From Aedoeadaptatus ivorii (GTDB lineage Bacteria > Bacillota > Clostridia > Tissierellales > Peptoniphilaceae), in NCBI RefSeq assembly GCF_030815095.1, contig NZ_JAUSWF010000008.1, positions 66,017 to 130,016 of the forward strand: a stretch of 64,000 nt of DNA, written 5' to 3'. Positions 31,750 to 39,734 of the stretch are shown piece by piece. The notes beneath the pieces were generated by a model. The model had not been told where the DNA came from. It made no database searches and saw only the letters and a list, made by a program, of their open reading frames with translations. A program made the translations under genes and the position numbers. How positions within the stretch are numbered: position 1 is the stretch's first letter; every line of letters starts with the position of its first letter.

Positions 31750-32478
31750 TTATTCCGCCGGCGCTTCTTCGGGTGCGGGTTCTTGGGGCGCCTCTTCTGC
31801 CGGTGCCGCTTCTTGGGGCGGCTGTTCGGAGAATTGGGTCATGGCGTCGATCAAGTCCTGTGCCTTGATGGGGGCGTGGATCTCGTAGCCGCCGGGCAAG
31901 ATTTTCGCCGTGGCGCCTTGTTCCTGGAGCATGGTGAGGAAGGTGTAACGGTCCTGCACCAAATTTTCCTTGGCGACGATATCGGCGACGATTTCGTCGG
32001 TGGCGTTATAGGGGATTTCGATGGTGACGGTGCGGGTCGCCTTTTGCAGTCCGTCTTCGGTGAGTTGTTTTAGAATGGTCTCGGGGGATGCGCCTTCGGA
32101 GATCTCGAAGGTGCCCTCGGTAAAGTAGTTGGCGACGCCGGATTGAACCGCCATGGCGCGAAAGGCCTCGGCGTCGTTGATCAGGCCGAGTTCTTTCAAT
32201 CGGGCGGCGATGGCCGCAGGCGTCGTGTCTTCTACGGTAAGTAAAGTCGTCTCTTTCGACGCGTTTTTGGCGGCATCGGTGATCTTTCCGAACTGCTCTT
32301 TGGAGGACTCGATTTCCGCCACGATGCCGCTGTCTTTTGCATTTTCGGGGGCGGTCAGTCCGAACAAGTGGTTCATGCGCCATTTGATGACGAACAGGAG
32401 TACGGCGAGGACACAGACGATGCCCAAAAATCGCAGTACATTTACCAGAGATCTCGCTAATCTTCCGCTATATTTCAT
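31750..32478 (-). CDS. Single-pass membrane protein with MltG/YceG-like LysM subdomain, no catalytic domain
   Basis: A 242-residue protein: basic N-terminus, one membrane helix (about 15-40), a linker, then a region (about 90-160) like the LysM-like part of the endolytic transglycosylase MltG: TPAAIAARLKELGLINDAEAF, YFTEGTFEISEGAS and ETILKQL. The catalytic domain of MltG with its glutamate is absent. The C-terminus is Pro/Glu/Ala-rich. It may bind glycan at the wall. The start at 32478 follows AGAGG on the minus strand; the longer in-frame ATG lies upstream of it. Confidence 0.7.
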   Translation of the reverse strand: MKYSGRLARSLVNVLRFLGIVCVLAVLLFVIKWRMNHLFGLTAPENAKDSGIVAEIESSKEQFGKITDAAKNASKETTLLTVEDTTPAAIAARLKELGLINDAEAFRAMAVQSGVANYFTEGTFEISEGASPETILKQLTEDGLQKATRTVTIEIPYNATDEIVADIVAKENLVQDRYTFLTMLQEQGATAKILPGGYEIHAPIKAQDLIDAMTQFSEQPPQEAAPAEEAPQEPAPEEAPAE

Positions 32479-32570
32479 ACTGCCTCTTTTCCTTTTTGTG
32501 CGTAAATTCGATATAATCAATGAGAATGGCTATATTATACCACAGCCGCGAGAAAGGAAGGGAATCGCAC

Positions 32571-33506
32571 TTGATCTCTTACAAAATTGACACAAACGAT
32601 GCGGGAATGCGACTGGATCGCTACTTAAAAAAGCTTTTGCCCAAGGCCAAGCCCTCGCTCTTGTATAAATCCATCCGCAAGAAGAATATTACCGTAAACG
32701 GAAAGCGCGCCAAGGAAGACGATATGTTAACGGCGGGCGATTCGGTGGAGGTGTTTTTTAGCGACGAGACGATCGAGAAGTTTTCCCGCAGGCCCCGCTC
32801 GGCGGCGGGCAAATTCCCGAAGATCGTCGCCGAGACCGAGGACTTTTTGATTATGGACAAGCCCGTCGGGGTGCTGAGCCACGGCACGGGACGCCGGTAT
32901 GAGGATAATATGGTCGATCGCATGATTGCGTATTTGATTCATACCGAGGCGTACAATCCCCGGGCGGAGCACACGTTTACGCCTTCGGTGGCGAACCGCC
33001 TGGATCGAAACACCGGCGGGCTGATCATCGGCGCAAAGACCGCCGAAGGGCTTCGCCATGCCAATCTGTGGCTTCGGGAACGAAAGCTGAAAAAATACTA
33101 TCTCACCATTGTCGAAGGCCGGCTGGAGGATGTGCGGGAGGTGGAGAATTACCTGGAAAAAGAAGGGGAGAAGAACCGCATGCGCGAATCGGCGGACGGC
33201 AAGTACGCCCGGGGCATTTACCGGCCCCTCACCTATGGGGACGGCTGCACGCTGGTGGAAGCGGAGCTGATTACCGGGCGCACTCACCAGATCCGCCAGC
33301 AACTCGCCTCGATCGCGCACCCCATCGTGGGCGATCAGAAGTACGGCAAGAAGGCATCGGCCTTTCCCGCGCTCCATCACCAGCTCTTGCATGCCTATAA
33401 GTTAGTCTTTCCCAAAACCGAGGCGTTTCCCGCGGTCTCGAAAAAGACCTATTTATCGGAGCCGGGCGGCAAGTTTCGGGCGATTCGGAGGGAACTGCAT
33501 GTGTAA
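32571..33506 (+). CDS. RluA/RluD-family pseudouridine synthase
   Basis: Isomerises uridine to pseudouridine in rRNA or tRNA. An S4 RNA-binding domain occupies residues 10-70 (RLDRYLKKLLPKA, KNITVNGKRA); the catalytic domain has FLIMDKPVGVLSH and the NRLDRNTGGLII motif with the nucleophilic Asp, and ITGRTHQIRQQLA. The usual His before RLD is Asn here, as in some RluC-type members. Translation starts at TTG 32571 behind AAGGAAGGG; a longer in-frame reading to 32520 has no site. Divergent from the MltG-like gene, with a TATAAT at 32512-32517. Confidence 0.9.
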   Translation: MISYKIDTNDAGMRLDRYLKKLLPKAKPSLLYKSIRKKNITVNGKRAKEDDMLTAGDSVEVFFSDETIEKFSRRPRSAAGKFPKIVAETEDFLIMDKPVGVLSHGTGRRYEDNMVDRMIAYLIHTEAYNPRAEHTFTPSVANRLDRNTGGLIIGAKTAEGLRHANLWLRERKLKKYYLTIVEGRLEDVREVENYLEKEGEKNRMRESADGKYARGIYRPLTYGDGCTLVEAELITGRTHQIRQQLASIAHPIVGDQKYGKKASAFPALHHQLLHAYKLVFPKTEAFPAVSKKTYLSEPGGKFRAIRRELHV

Positions 33507-34353
33507 TATCGGGATCGACATCGGCGGCACCACGATCAAGCTCGGGGTATTGAATGCGGCGGGCGCACTTGCGGCGAAGCGCAGTGTAGACACCCCCGAT
33601 ACGCCCGATGGGGTGGCGGATGCGATTAGAGAGGCGGTGTCGGAATTTTCTGTCGAGAGCCTGGGGATTTCTACGGCCGGGACGGTGGACAGAAAGACGC
33701 TGTCGCTCACGGATCTCGGCGGCAATGTAAATGCCTGGGGCCACTACCCCCTAAAGGACGCGCTGGCGGCGCGGGGCGTGCGCCTGGACGCGCTGGAAAA
33801 CGACATGAACTGTGCGTTGATCGGCGAAATGCACGGCGCCGATGCGGTGGCGCATACGCTGTGGATCGGGATCGGAACGGGAATCGGCGGCGCCTATTAC
33901 GGCGAAGACGGGCTCTTTCGCGGCGACCGCGGCCACGCTCTCGAGATCGGGCACACCATCGTGGTGCGCGGCGGCAGGCGGTGCAGCTGCGGGCAGAGGG
34001 GCTGTGCCGAGGCGTATTTCAGCGCGGGAGCGCTCAAGGCGGCGCGCGATGCGGCGGGTTTTTCCGACACGCAGGCATTTCTTGCGAGTGAAGATCCCGC
34101 GGCGCGGGCGTATCTCGAGGGGCTCGCGGATTTTTGTATCGGCCTGGAAAACACCTTCGATCCGGCGCGGATTGTAATCGGCGGAGGAATCGCCGAGTAC
34201 GCGCCGCAGATCGGCAGGCTCTTATCCGAATTGGTGCGATCCCGGGGAAATGCCAACTGCCGGGGCCGCATCGCCGTCGCGACCAAGGGAAACGACGCCG
34301 GCATGATCGGCGCGGCGCTTCTCGGAAAGGCCGCCAGAGAGGAGGCGCAATAG
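33499..34353 (+). CDS. ROK-family sugar kinase (glucokinase-like)
   Basis: A 284-residue ATP-dependent kinase. The phosphate-binding DIGGTTIKLGV is at residues 6-16, catalytic ENDMNCA near 100, GIGTGIGG near 124, the ExGH motif LEIGHTIV near 150 and zinc-binding CSCGQRGCAE near 161-170. ROK kinases phosphorylate glucose or N-acetyl sugars; which one is unclear. The start overlaps the pseudouridine synthase end by 8 bases. Confidence 0.9.
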   Translation: MCNIGIDIGGTTIKLGVLNAAGALAAKRSVDTPDTPDGVADAIREAVSEFSVESLGISTAGTVDRKTLSLTDLGGNVNAWGHYPLKDALAARGVRLDALENDMNCALIGEMHGADAVAHTLWIGIGTGIGGAYYGEDGLFRGDRGHALEIGHTIVVRGGRRCSCGQRGCAEAYFSAGALKAARDAAGFSDTQAFLASEDPAARAYLEGLADFCIGLENTFDPARIVIGGGIAEYAPQIGRLLSELVRSRGNANCRGRIAVATKGNDAGMIGAALLGKAAREEAQ

Positions 34354-36810
34354 ATGCGCATTGTAGAGATACCGGTGGGTACGGGTCCGGAGATCGTAGA
34401 GCAATACGCCTCCGGACCTTTTCGCACCACCTATGTATTGGAAAACGGAAGAAGTTTGGCGCGTATCAAGGAATATTGGGCGCGTCGGGGCGGGGCGCTG
34501 GGAATCGACTGTATGACGCTCACCGACGTGGCCGAAGAGCTCGCCATGGAAGAAGTGCGCAACGAGCGGGCGGCGTATCTGCACTTTCGCCACCGCCTTC
34601 GCCGCACAAAAAGCGCCCTTGCGCATATCGGGGAGCCGGAGCGGGTGCAGGCGTTGTTTTCGTTTTTGGATCGCGCCCGATGGGTCGATTTTTCCTACCG
34701 CGAACTGCCCTATTCCTGGAAGCCAGAATACCCCGAATTGCTGCGTCTGTTCGAGGAAGTGCGGCGCGAAGAAGACTATGTCGGGGCGCCCGAGATCTTT
34801 ACGCGCGCACTGGAGGCGGAGGCCTATGTAAAGCGGGCCTATTATGTATTCGGCTTTTTCGAGTTTACCGAAGCGGAACGCGCGCTCCTCGAAAGGCTGG
34901 ACGCCGTTTCCCCGGTGACGGTCTTTCGCTTTGTGCCGGAAGAGCCCGTTTCTGGGGTACGGTGTATTGCCTCGCTCGACGAAGCGCGGATGTTTCGGCA
35001 TATCGGTGACACCGTACGAGAGGCGCTCAAAGACGATCCCGCCGCGCGCGTGGCGGTGGTGGCCTTTCACGAGGCGGATCGATACGCGATCGAAAGCACG
35101 CTCGAAAAGGACGGCGTTTTTGTATCGAAGTGTACCAACGTCCTGGACACTTCGCCTGTGGCCGGCGAGCTGCGGATTCTCCTGCGCTTTTACGACGAGG
35201 GCATGGAAGGGCTTTTGGCGCATTTGCGCTCCCGCTTTTCGCGGATTGCGGACGGAAAAGAACTCGCCCGCGTGCTCGAATCCGTCGGCGCAGACAGCCT
35301 CAGGGCGGCACAGGAGGCGCTCTCGTATCGCTGGTTGGGCGAGGAAGCGGATCGGGCGTTATTGTCCCGAAACTTGCCCGCACTCCGCACATTGTATCGC
35401 AATCGGGCGCGCACGACGTCCGATTTTCTCGACGCGATAGAATCCATCTTGCCCACGGGAGAGGCGGATTTGGACGAAGCGCTCGCCGAAGTGATCCCCG
35501 CACTGCGGGAGGGTTTCGGCGCCGATGTGGACGCCCGGGAATTCGAGGCGCTCCTTTCGGCAGAACTGCCCGCCGAAGAGACCGACGGGGTCGAGGTGCT
35601 CTCCCTCGCCGGCGCATCGGGCGGCGCGTACGACCTCTTGATCGTCTACTCCCTGGACAGCCGCTTTCCGCAACGCGAAAAGGAGAGCGGTCTGATCCAC
35701 TACGACAACGAAGCGCGGTTAAAGGAACTGGGGCTGTTTGCGGATTTTCACCGCAAGGAGACGGATTCCATGCGCCTGGACCATTTGATCGCCTCATCGG
35801 GCAGGGCCATGCTCTATACCATCGGCGACCAGGAGGCGTCCGCCGCCTTTACGAAATACGCCGAAGCGACGGGGACGATAGATCTCGACCAAAAGCGCGA
35901 GGCATATGTGCAGGCGGCGGATCTCGGCGTGGATGCGCGGGGATTTTCGCCGGCGGGGGCGGCGGCGCTTTCTGCCCATTTGCAGCAAAAGTCCGTATCC
36001 ACGACGCAGATCGACGACTTTCTCGCCTGTCCCTTTCGCTTTTTTATGGACCATGTGTTAAAAGAAAGCGCAGAGGATCGGGGCAGAAGGCGCTTTATCG
36101 AGCGGGGAAACTTGTACCACAAGGTGTTGGAGTCGTACTTCGCCGGAACCTGCCACCAAGAAGACATCCCCGATAGGGTGCGCGCCTACTTTGATGCGCA
36201 TCTGGCGGATCTCCTGCCGCCCTATATGGCGCCGTATTATAAAGCGCGGTTTGTCGAATTTGTCGGCGCCGCCGCTCAAAACGAAGAGGAGCGCCTACGG
36301 TCCGCGGACAAAAACGGTGGGTTCGCCCCCGCCTTTTTTGAGACCGACTTTACCCTCCCCTTCGGGGCCTATACCATTCGCGGGCGGATCGACCGGATCG
36401 ACCGCGACGAAGCGGCGAACGAAATTCTGATCGACTACAAGTCTCGGGGCGTGCCCGCCTTTACGGAATTTGAAAACCATACCAAGCTCCAGCTCTATAT
36501 CTACGCCATGGCGCGGATGTATATGGGGCACCCTGTGGCGGGACTCGAGTACGTGTCGGTGGAAGGGGCGAAGGAATCGATCATGCTCAGAAATACCGAG
36601 CGAATCGGATCGTATACGCGCCTCCGGAAGGTGCGAAAGACCGACGATGCGGGCTGGCAGCAAAAGATCGACGATGCGAAGGCGGCGGTGGCACGCGCGC
36701 TGGAGGACATGCAATCGGGAGAATTTCCCGCACAGCCTGCGAAGGAATCGGTCTGTACCTATTGTCAATATATGCCGGTGTGTAGAAAGGACGAAGCGGA
36801 ATGCGACTAG
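34354..36810 (+). CDS. addB: Compact AddB/RexB-like nuclease subunit
   Basis: Partner of AddA in double-strand-break end resection. The 818 residues are well short of the usual 1100-1200. The N-terminal region lacks a Walker A motif, so no ATPase is expected. C-terminal nuclease: TTQIDDFLACPFRFF with C559, GRIDRIDR...ILIDYKSRG (PD-(D/E)XK core) and CTYCQYMPVC near the end; the four Cys make the AddB-type iron-sulfur clamp. It starts right at the ROK stop and overlaps addA by 10 bases. Confidence 0.85.
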   Translation: MRIVEIPVGTGPEIVEQYASGPFRTTYVLENGRSLARIKEYWARRGGALGIDCMTLTDVAEELAMEEVRNERAAYLHFRHRLRRTKSALAHIGEPERVQALFSFLDRARWVDFSYRELPYSWKPEYPELLRLFEEVRREEDYVGAPEIFTRALEAEAYVKRAYYVFGFFEFTEAERALLERLDAVSPVTVFRFVPEEPVSGVRCIASLDEARMFRHIGDTVREALKDDPAARVAVVAFHEADRYAIESTLEKDGVFVSKCTNVLDTSPVAGELRILLRFYDEGMEGLLAHLRSRFSRIADGKELARVLESVGADSLRAAQEALSYRWLGEEADRALLSRNLPALRTLYRNRARTTSDFLDAIESILPTGEADLDEALAEVIPALREGFGADVDAREFEALLSAELPAEETDGVEVLSLAGASGGAYDLLIVYSLDSRFPQREKESGLIHYDNEARLKELGLFADFHRKETDSMRLDHLIASSGRAMLYTIGDQEASAAFTKYAEATGTIDLDQKREAYVQAADLGVDARGFSPAGAAALSAHLQQKSVSTTQIDDFLACPFRFFMDHVLKESAEDRGRRRFIERGNLYHKVLESYFAGTCHQEDIPDRVRAYFDAHLADLLPPYMAPYYKARFVEFVGAAAQNEEERLRSADKNGGFAPAFFETDFTLPFGAYTIRGRIDRIDRDEAANEILIDYKSRGVPAFTEFENHTKLQLYIYAMARMYMGHPVAGLEYVSVEGAKESIMLRNTERIGSYTRLRKVRKTDDAGWQQKIDDAKAAVARALEDMQSGEFPAQPAKESVCTYCQYMPVCRKDEAECD

Positions 36811-39608
36811 ACGAAATGCAGCGAAAGGCGGCAGAGGGGATCGACGCGTCGATGGCGGTTTCCGCCGGCGCCGGGGCGGGAAAGACCCGCGTCCTGACCG
36901 AGCGCATCCGCAACATTCTCACCCGCACCGACGAACGGGTGCTCGCCATCACCTTCACCGTGCGCGCCGCCGAGGAGATGCGCGCGCGGATCGAGGCCGC
37001 GGTGGACGATCTCGATCCCGGGCGGGTGAAGGTGTCGACCATCGACGGATTCTGTCGCCACTTGCTCCATATCCACAGCGACCGCGCCGGGACCTTGGGC
37101 GGCATGGAACAGCTGCAGGAAGGGGAGTCGCGGGCGATGCTCGAGGCGTCGTATCGAGAGATCGAAGAGGCGCTGATAGCACTCGGCGCGGATACATTGA
37201 TGCACGCGCTCGATATGCGGCCCGCTGCCTTTTCTGCGGAGGTAATGGATTTTTACGAGGAGCTCCGCACGCGGGGCAATCTGCATGCCTTTCGGACCAA
37301 GCGGTTTGCGGCGACCGATCCCGAGGGCGAACTCATGCGGCATGTTTTATATATGAAGCAAAATTACCCCAAGGGGAATACCAAGTTTCAACAGGCGCTC
37401 AAGGCGATCGACGACGAGGCGCTATCCGCCCTTTCCGGGGCGGATCGGACCGCATTTTTGGAAAGTTTGCCGGCCCCCGGCGGAAAGAGCACCTTTCGGC
37501 CCGAGGATCAGGAGAAGTTCGACCGATTGCGCCGCGAGATGATGATGGCGCGCGAAGAAGAAAATCGCCCCTATACCGAAATTTTGGCGCAGATCTTTCG
37601 CCGCCTCGACGAAAACTACCGCAAGCACAAAGACGCGGCGGGGGCGGTGGATTTTGCGGACCTGTTGGAAAAGGCGACGGCGCTGATCGAGGCCGAGCCG
37701 GCTCTTAGCGCTTCCTATGGCCATATTCTGGTCGACGAGTTTCAGGATACCAATCCCCTGCAGATCCGCTTTTTGGAGCGCCTGGCCGAATCGAGTACGG
37801 TCTTTGTGGTGGGCGATAAGAAGCAGTCGATTTACGGCTTTCGCGGGGCGGATCTCGACGAGAGCGCGGCATTTCGCCGCAAGCTGAAAGAAGCGGGGGG
37901 CGTCGTGGCGGAACTGACGAACAACTACCGCTCCCACGCCGCGCTGGTGGATGCGATCAATGAGATCTTTGCGCCGCAGATGCCGGACTATGTGCCCCTC
38001 GCGGGCCACGGGACGGGCGATGTACGATTGGAAGCGGTGGACCTGGGCGAATCCGCTTCGCAAGAAGAGCGGGTGCGCAAAGAGGCGGAATGGATCGCCG
38101 CCGATATACAAGAAGGCGGAGGCGGAAGCCGCGCCCTCCTTTTGCGCACCACCACCCACGCGGCGATTTACGAGGCGGTCTTTCAGGCCTACGGCATCCG
38201 CCACCGCAACCGGAGCGGCCGGGGATTCTTTGAGACGCGAGAAGTGCGCGATCTCCTCGCGCTACTGCGCGCCAAGGCGAAGGGCACCTTCGATGCCGAA
38301 GCCCTTCGCGGTCCCTTCGTCGGCTACAATCGCGAGGATCTCTTTTTGGAAGCGAAAGATCCGAATTATAGCACACAAAAAAAGCGGGCGTGTCTCGATC
38401 TGCTGCAGAAGATCGACGCCTACGGTTCCGCCTACGACGCCCTGCAGACGGCGGTGTATGCGACGGGATATGCCGTCTATGTGCGCGAACGCCGCGGCGA
38501 GCAGGGCATCGCGAATCTGGACCGCCTGTTTGCGTTGGCAAAGGAATACGACGCCGAGGGATCGACGCTGTACGGCTTTGTCGGCGAAATGGAACGCCGC
38601 GCCCGGTGGGAAGACGAGGGACAGGCGCGCTTCGGCGGCGATGCGGATATCGAGATTTCCACCATTCATAAGGCGAAGGGGCTGGAGTACGACACGGTCT
38701 ATTTGGGGGCGCTGTTTACCAAAGAAAAAAGCGACGGCGGCCATTGGAACTATTCCGATCTCTACGGCGCGGGCCTCTGCCGAGACGGGGCGCGCTACGC
38801 ATTCGATCAAAACGCCGATGCGATGGCGCGCTTTCGCGAAGAAGAGGCGCGCCGGCTCCTCTATGTCGCCATGACCCGCGCCAAGAGCGCCCTCGTGCTC
38901 TTGCGGTCGGGCAAGGAGACCGAGGGATTCTCTGGCTTTTTGCAGTCGGTGGCATTTACCGCCGATCCCAAAATGCCCAAGCCGCCGAAGCGCGCGCAAA
39001 CGGTTCCCCCGGCCCACGCCGTTTCCGCGCCGGTCTCGGTAGCTTCCCGAAAACCCGTCACCTCGGCGAGTGCGCTCTTACAAACCGTAGAGGCGCCCTA
39101 CGCGTCGGCGGGCTTCGGAAAAAAAGAAGCGGCGCGCCGCCGTCACCTGGGGGTGTTGTTTCACCACTATATGCAGCGGGCGCAGGGCCCCGACGCGCGC
39201 CTTCGTGCGCACTTGCTCGCATCGGCCCGCCGGCGGGGCTTGGACGAGGCGCGGCTTTCGGCGTATATCGACGCCTATGACGATCTCTTCGGCTGGGGCG
39301 AGATTCTCGCCGCCGAAGTGCCCTTTGTGGCGGATTTTCCGCGGGTTATATTGGAAGGGGCCTTCGACCAGATTCGAAGGATCGACGGAAAGATCGCCAT
39401 CGTCGACATGAAGACCGGCACGCGTGGCGCAGAAAGCCCCGCCATGGCGGTTTACCGCCTGCAACTGGGCCTTTACGGCATGGCGTATCGGCAGATACGC
39501 GGCACATTTCCCGCGCTATATATCTATACGCCGGCGGACGGAAAAAAGACCGAGGTGCGACTGACGACAGAGGAAATCACGCGCATTGAAAAAATGTTAA
39601 AGGGATAG
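36801..39608 (+). CDS. addA: Compact AddA-like helicase-nuclease
   Basis: UvrD-type helicase with a C-terminal nuclease. All helicase motifs are visible: Walker A AGAGAGKT (22-29), Ia ITFTVRAAEEMRAR, II VDEFQDTNP, III VGDKKQSIYGFRG, IV TNNYRSHAALVDAIN, V STIHKAKGLEYDTV, VI LLYVAMTRAKSAL. The nuclease shows GAFDQIRRIDGKIAIVDMKTG (D...DxK). 935 residues against about 1230 in Bacillus means shorter insertions. With AddB it forms the AddAB enzyme. Confidence 0.92.
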   Translation: MRLDEMQRKAAEGIDASMAVSAGAGAGKTRVLTERIRNILTRTDERVLAITFTVRAAEEMRARIEAAVDDLDPGRVKVSTIDGFCRHLLHIHSDRAGTLGGMEQLQEGESRAMLEASYREIEEALIALGADTLMHALDMRPAAFSAEVMDFYEELRTRGNLHAFRTKRFAATDPEGELMRHVLYMKQNYPKGNTKFQQALKAIDDEALSALSGADRTAFLESLPAPGGKSTFRPEDQEKFDRLRREMMMAREEENRPYTEILAQIFRRLDENYRKHKDAAGAVDFADLLEKATALIEAEPALSASYGHILVDEFQDTNPLQIRFLERLAESSTVFVVGDKKQSIYGFRGADLDESAAFRRKLKEAGGVVAELTNNYRSHAALVDAINEIFAPQMPDYVPLAGHGTGDVRLEAVDLGESASQEERVRKEAEWIAADIQEGGGGSRALLLRTTTHAAIYEAVFQAYGIRHRNRSGRGFFETREVRDLLALLRAKAKGTFDAEALRGPFVGYNREDLFLEAKDPNYSTQKKRACLDLLQKIDAYGSAYDALQTAVYATGYAVYVRERRGEQGIANLDRLFALAKEYDAEGSTLYGFVGEMERRARWEDEGQARFGGDADIEISTIHKAKGLEYDTVYLGALFTKEKSDGGHWNYSDLYGAGLCRDGARYAFDQNADAMARFREEEARRLLYVAMTRAKSALVLLRSGKETEGFSGFLQSVAFTADPKMPKPPKRAQTVPPAHAVSAPVSVASRKPVTSASALLQTVEAPYASAGFGKKEAARRRHLGVLFHHYMQRAQGPDARLRAHLLASARRRGLDEARLSAYIDAYDDLFGWGEILAAEVPFVADFPRVILEGAFDQIRRIDGKIAIVDMKTGTRGAESPAMAVYRLQLGLYGMAYRQIRGTFPALYIYTPADGKKTEVRLTTEEITRIEKMLKG

Positions 39609-39662
39609 TTTTACAGAGAAACGAACGGGGTATCATTAAGATCAAAGAAGGTAAAATTTTTA

Positions 39663-39691
39663 TTGACAATGACCAAGCAGATTGGTAGGAT
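39663..39691 (+). promoter_or_regulatory. copA promoter with MerR-type dyad
   Basis: TTGACA (39663-39668), then TAGGAT at 39686-39691 with a 17-base spacer, or GATATA further down with a 20-base spacer. ACCAA-GCAGA-TTGGT (39672-39686) is an inverted repeat lying in the spacer, the position used by MerR-type activators such as CueR. Regulation by copper through such a protein is inferred; no regulator gene is adjacent. Confidence 0.55.
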
Positions 39692-39734
39692 ATAAGTAGA
39701 CAAATCTGTGATCTGTGCGGAAAGGGAGGACAAT

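Noticed and set aside
36470..37708. 412-codon plus-strand frame across addB and addA
   Set aside because: Arg-rich product in a different frame from both conserved genes; arises from the GC-rich codons.
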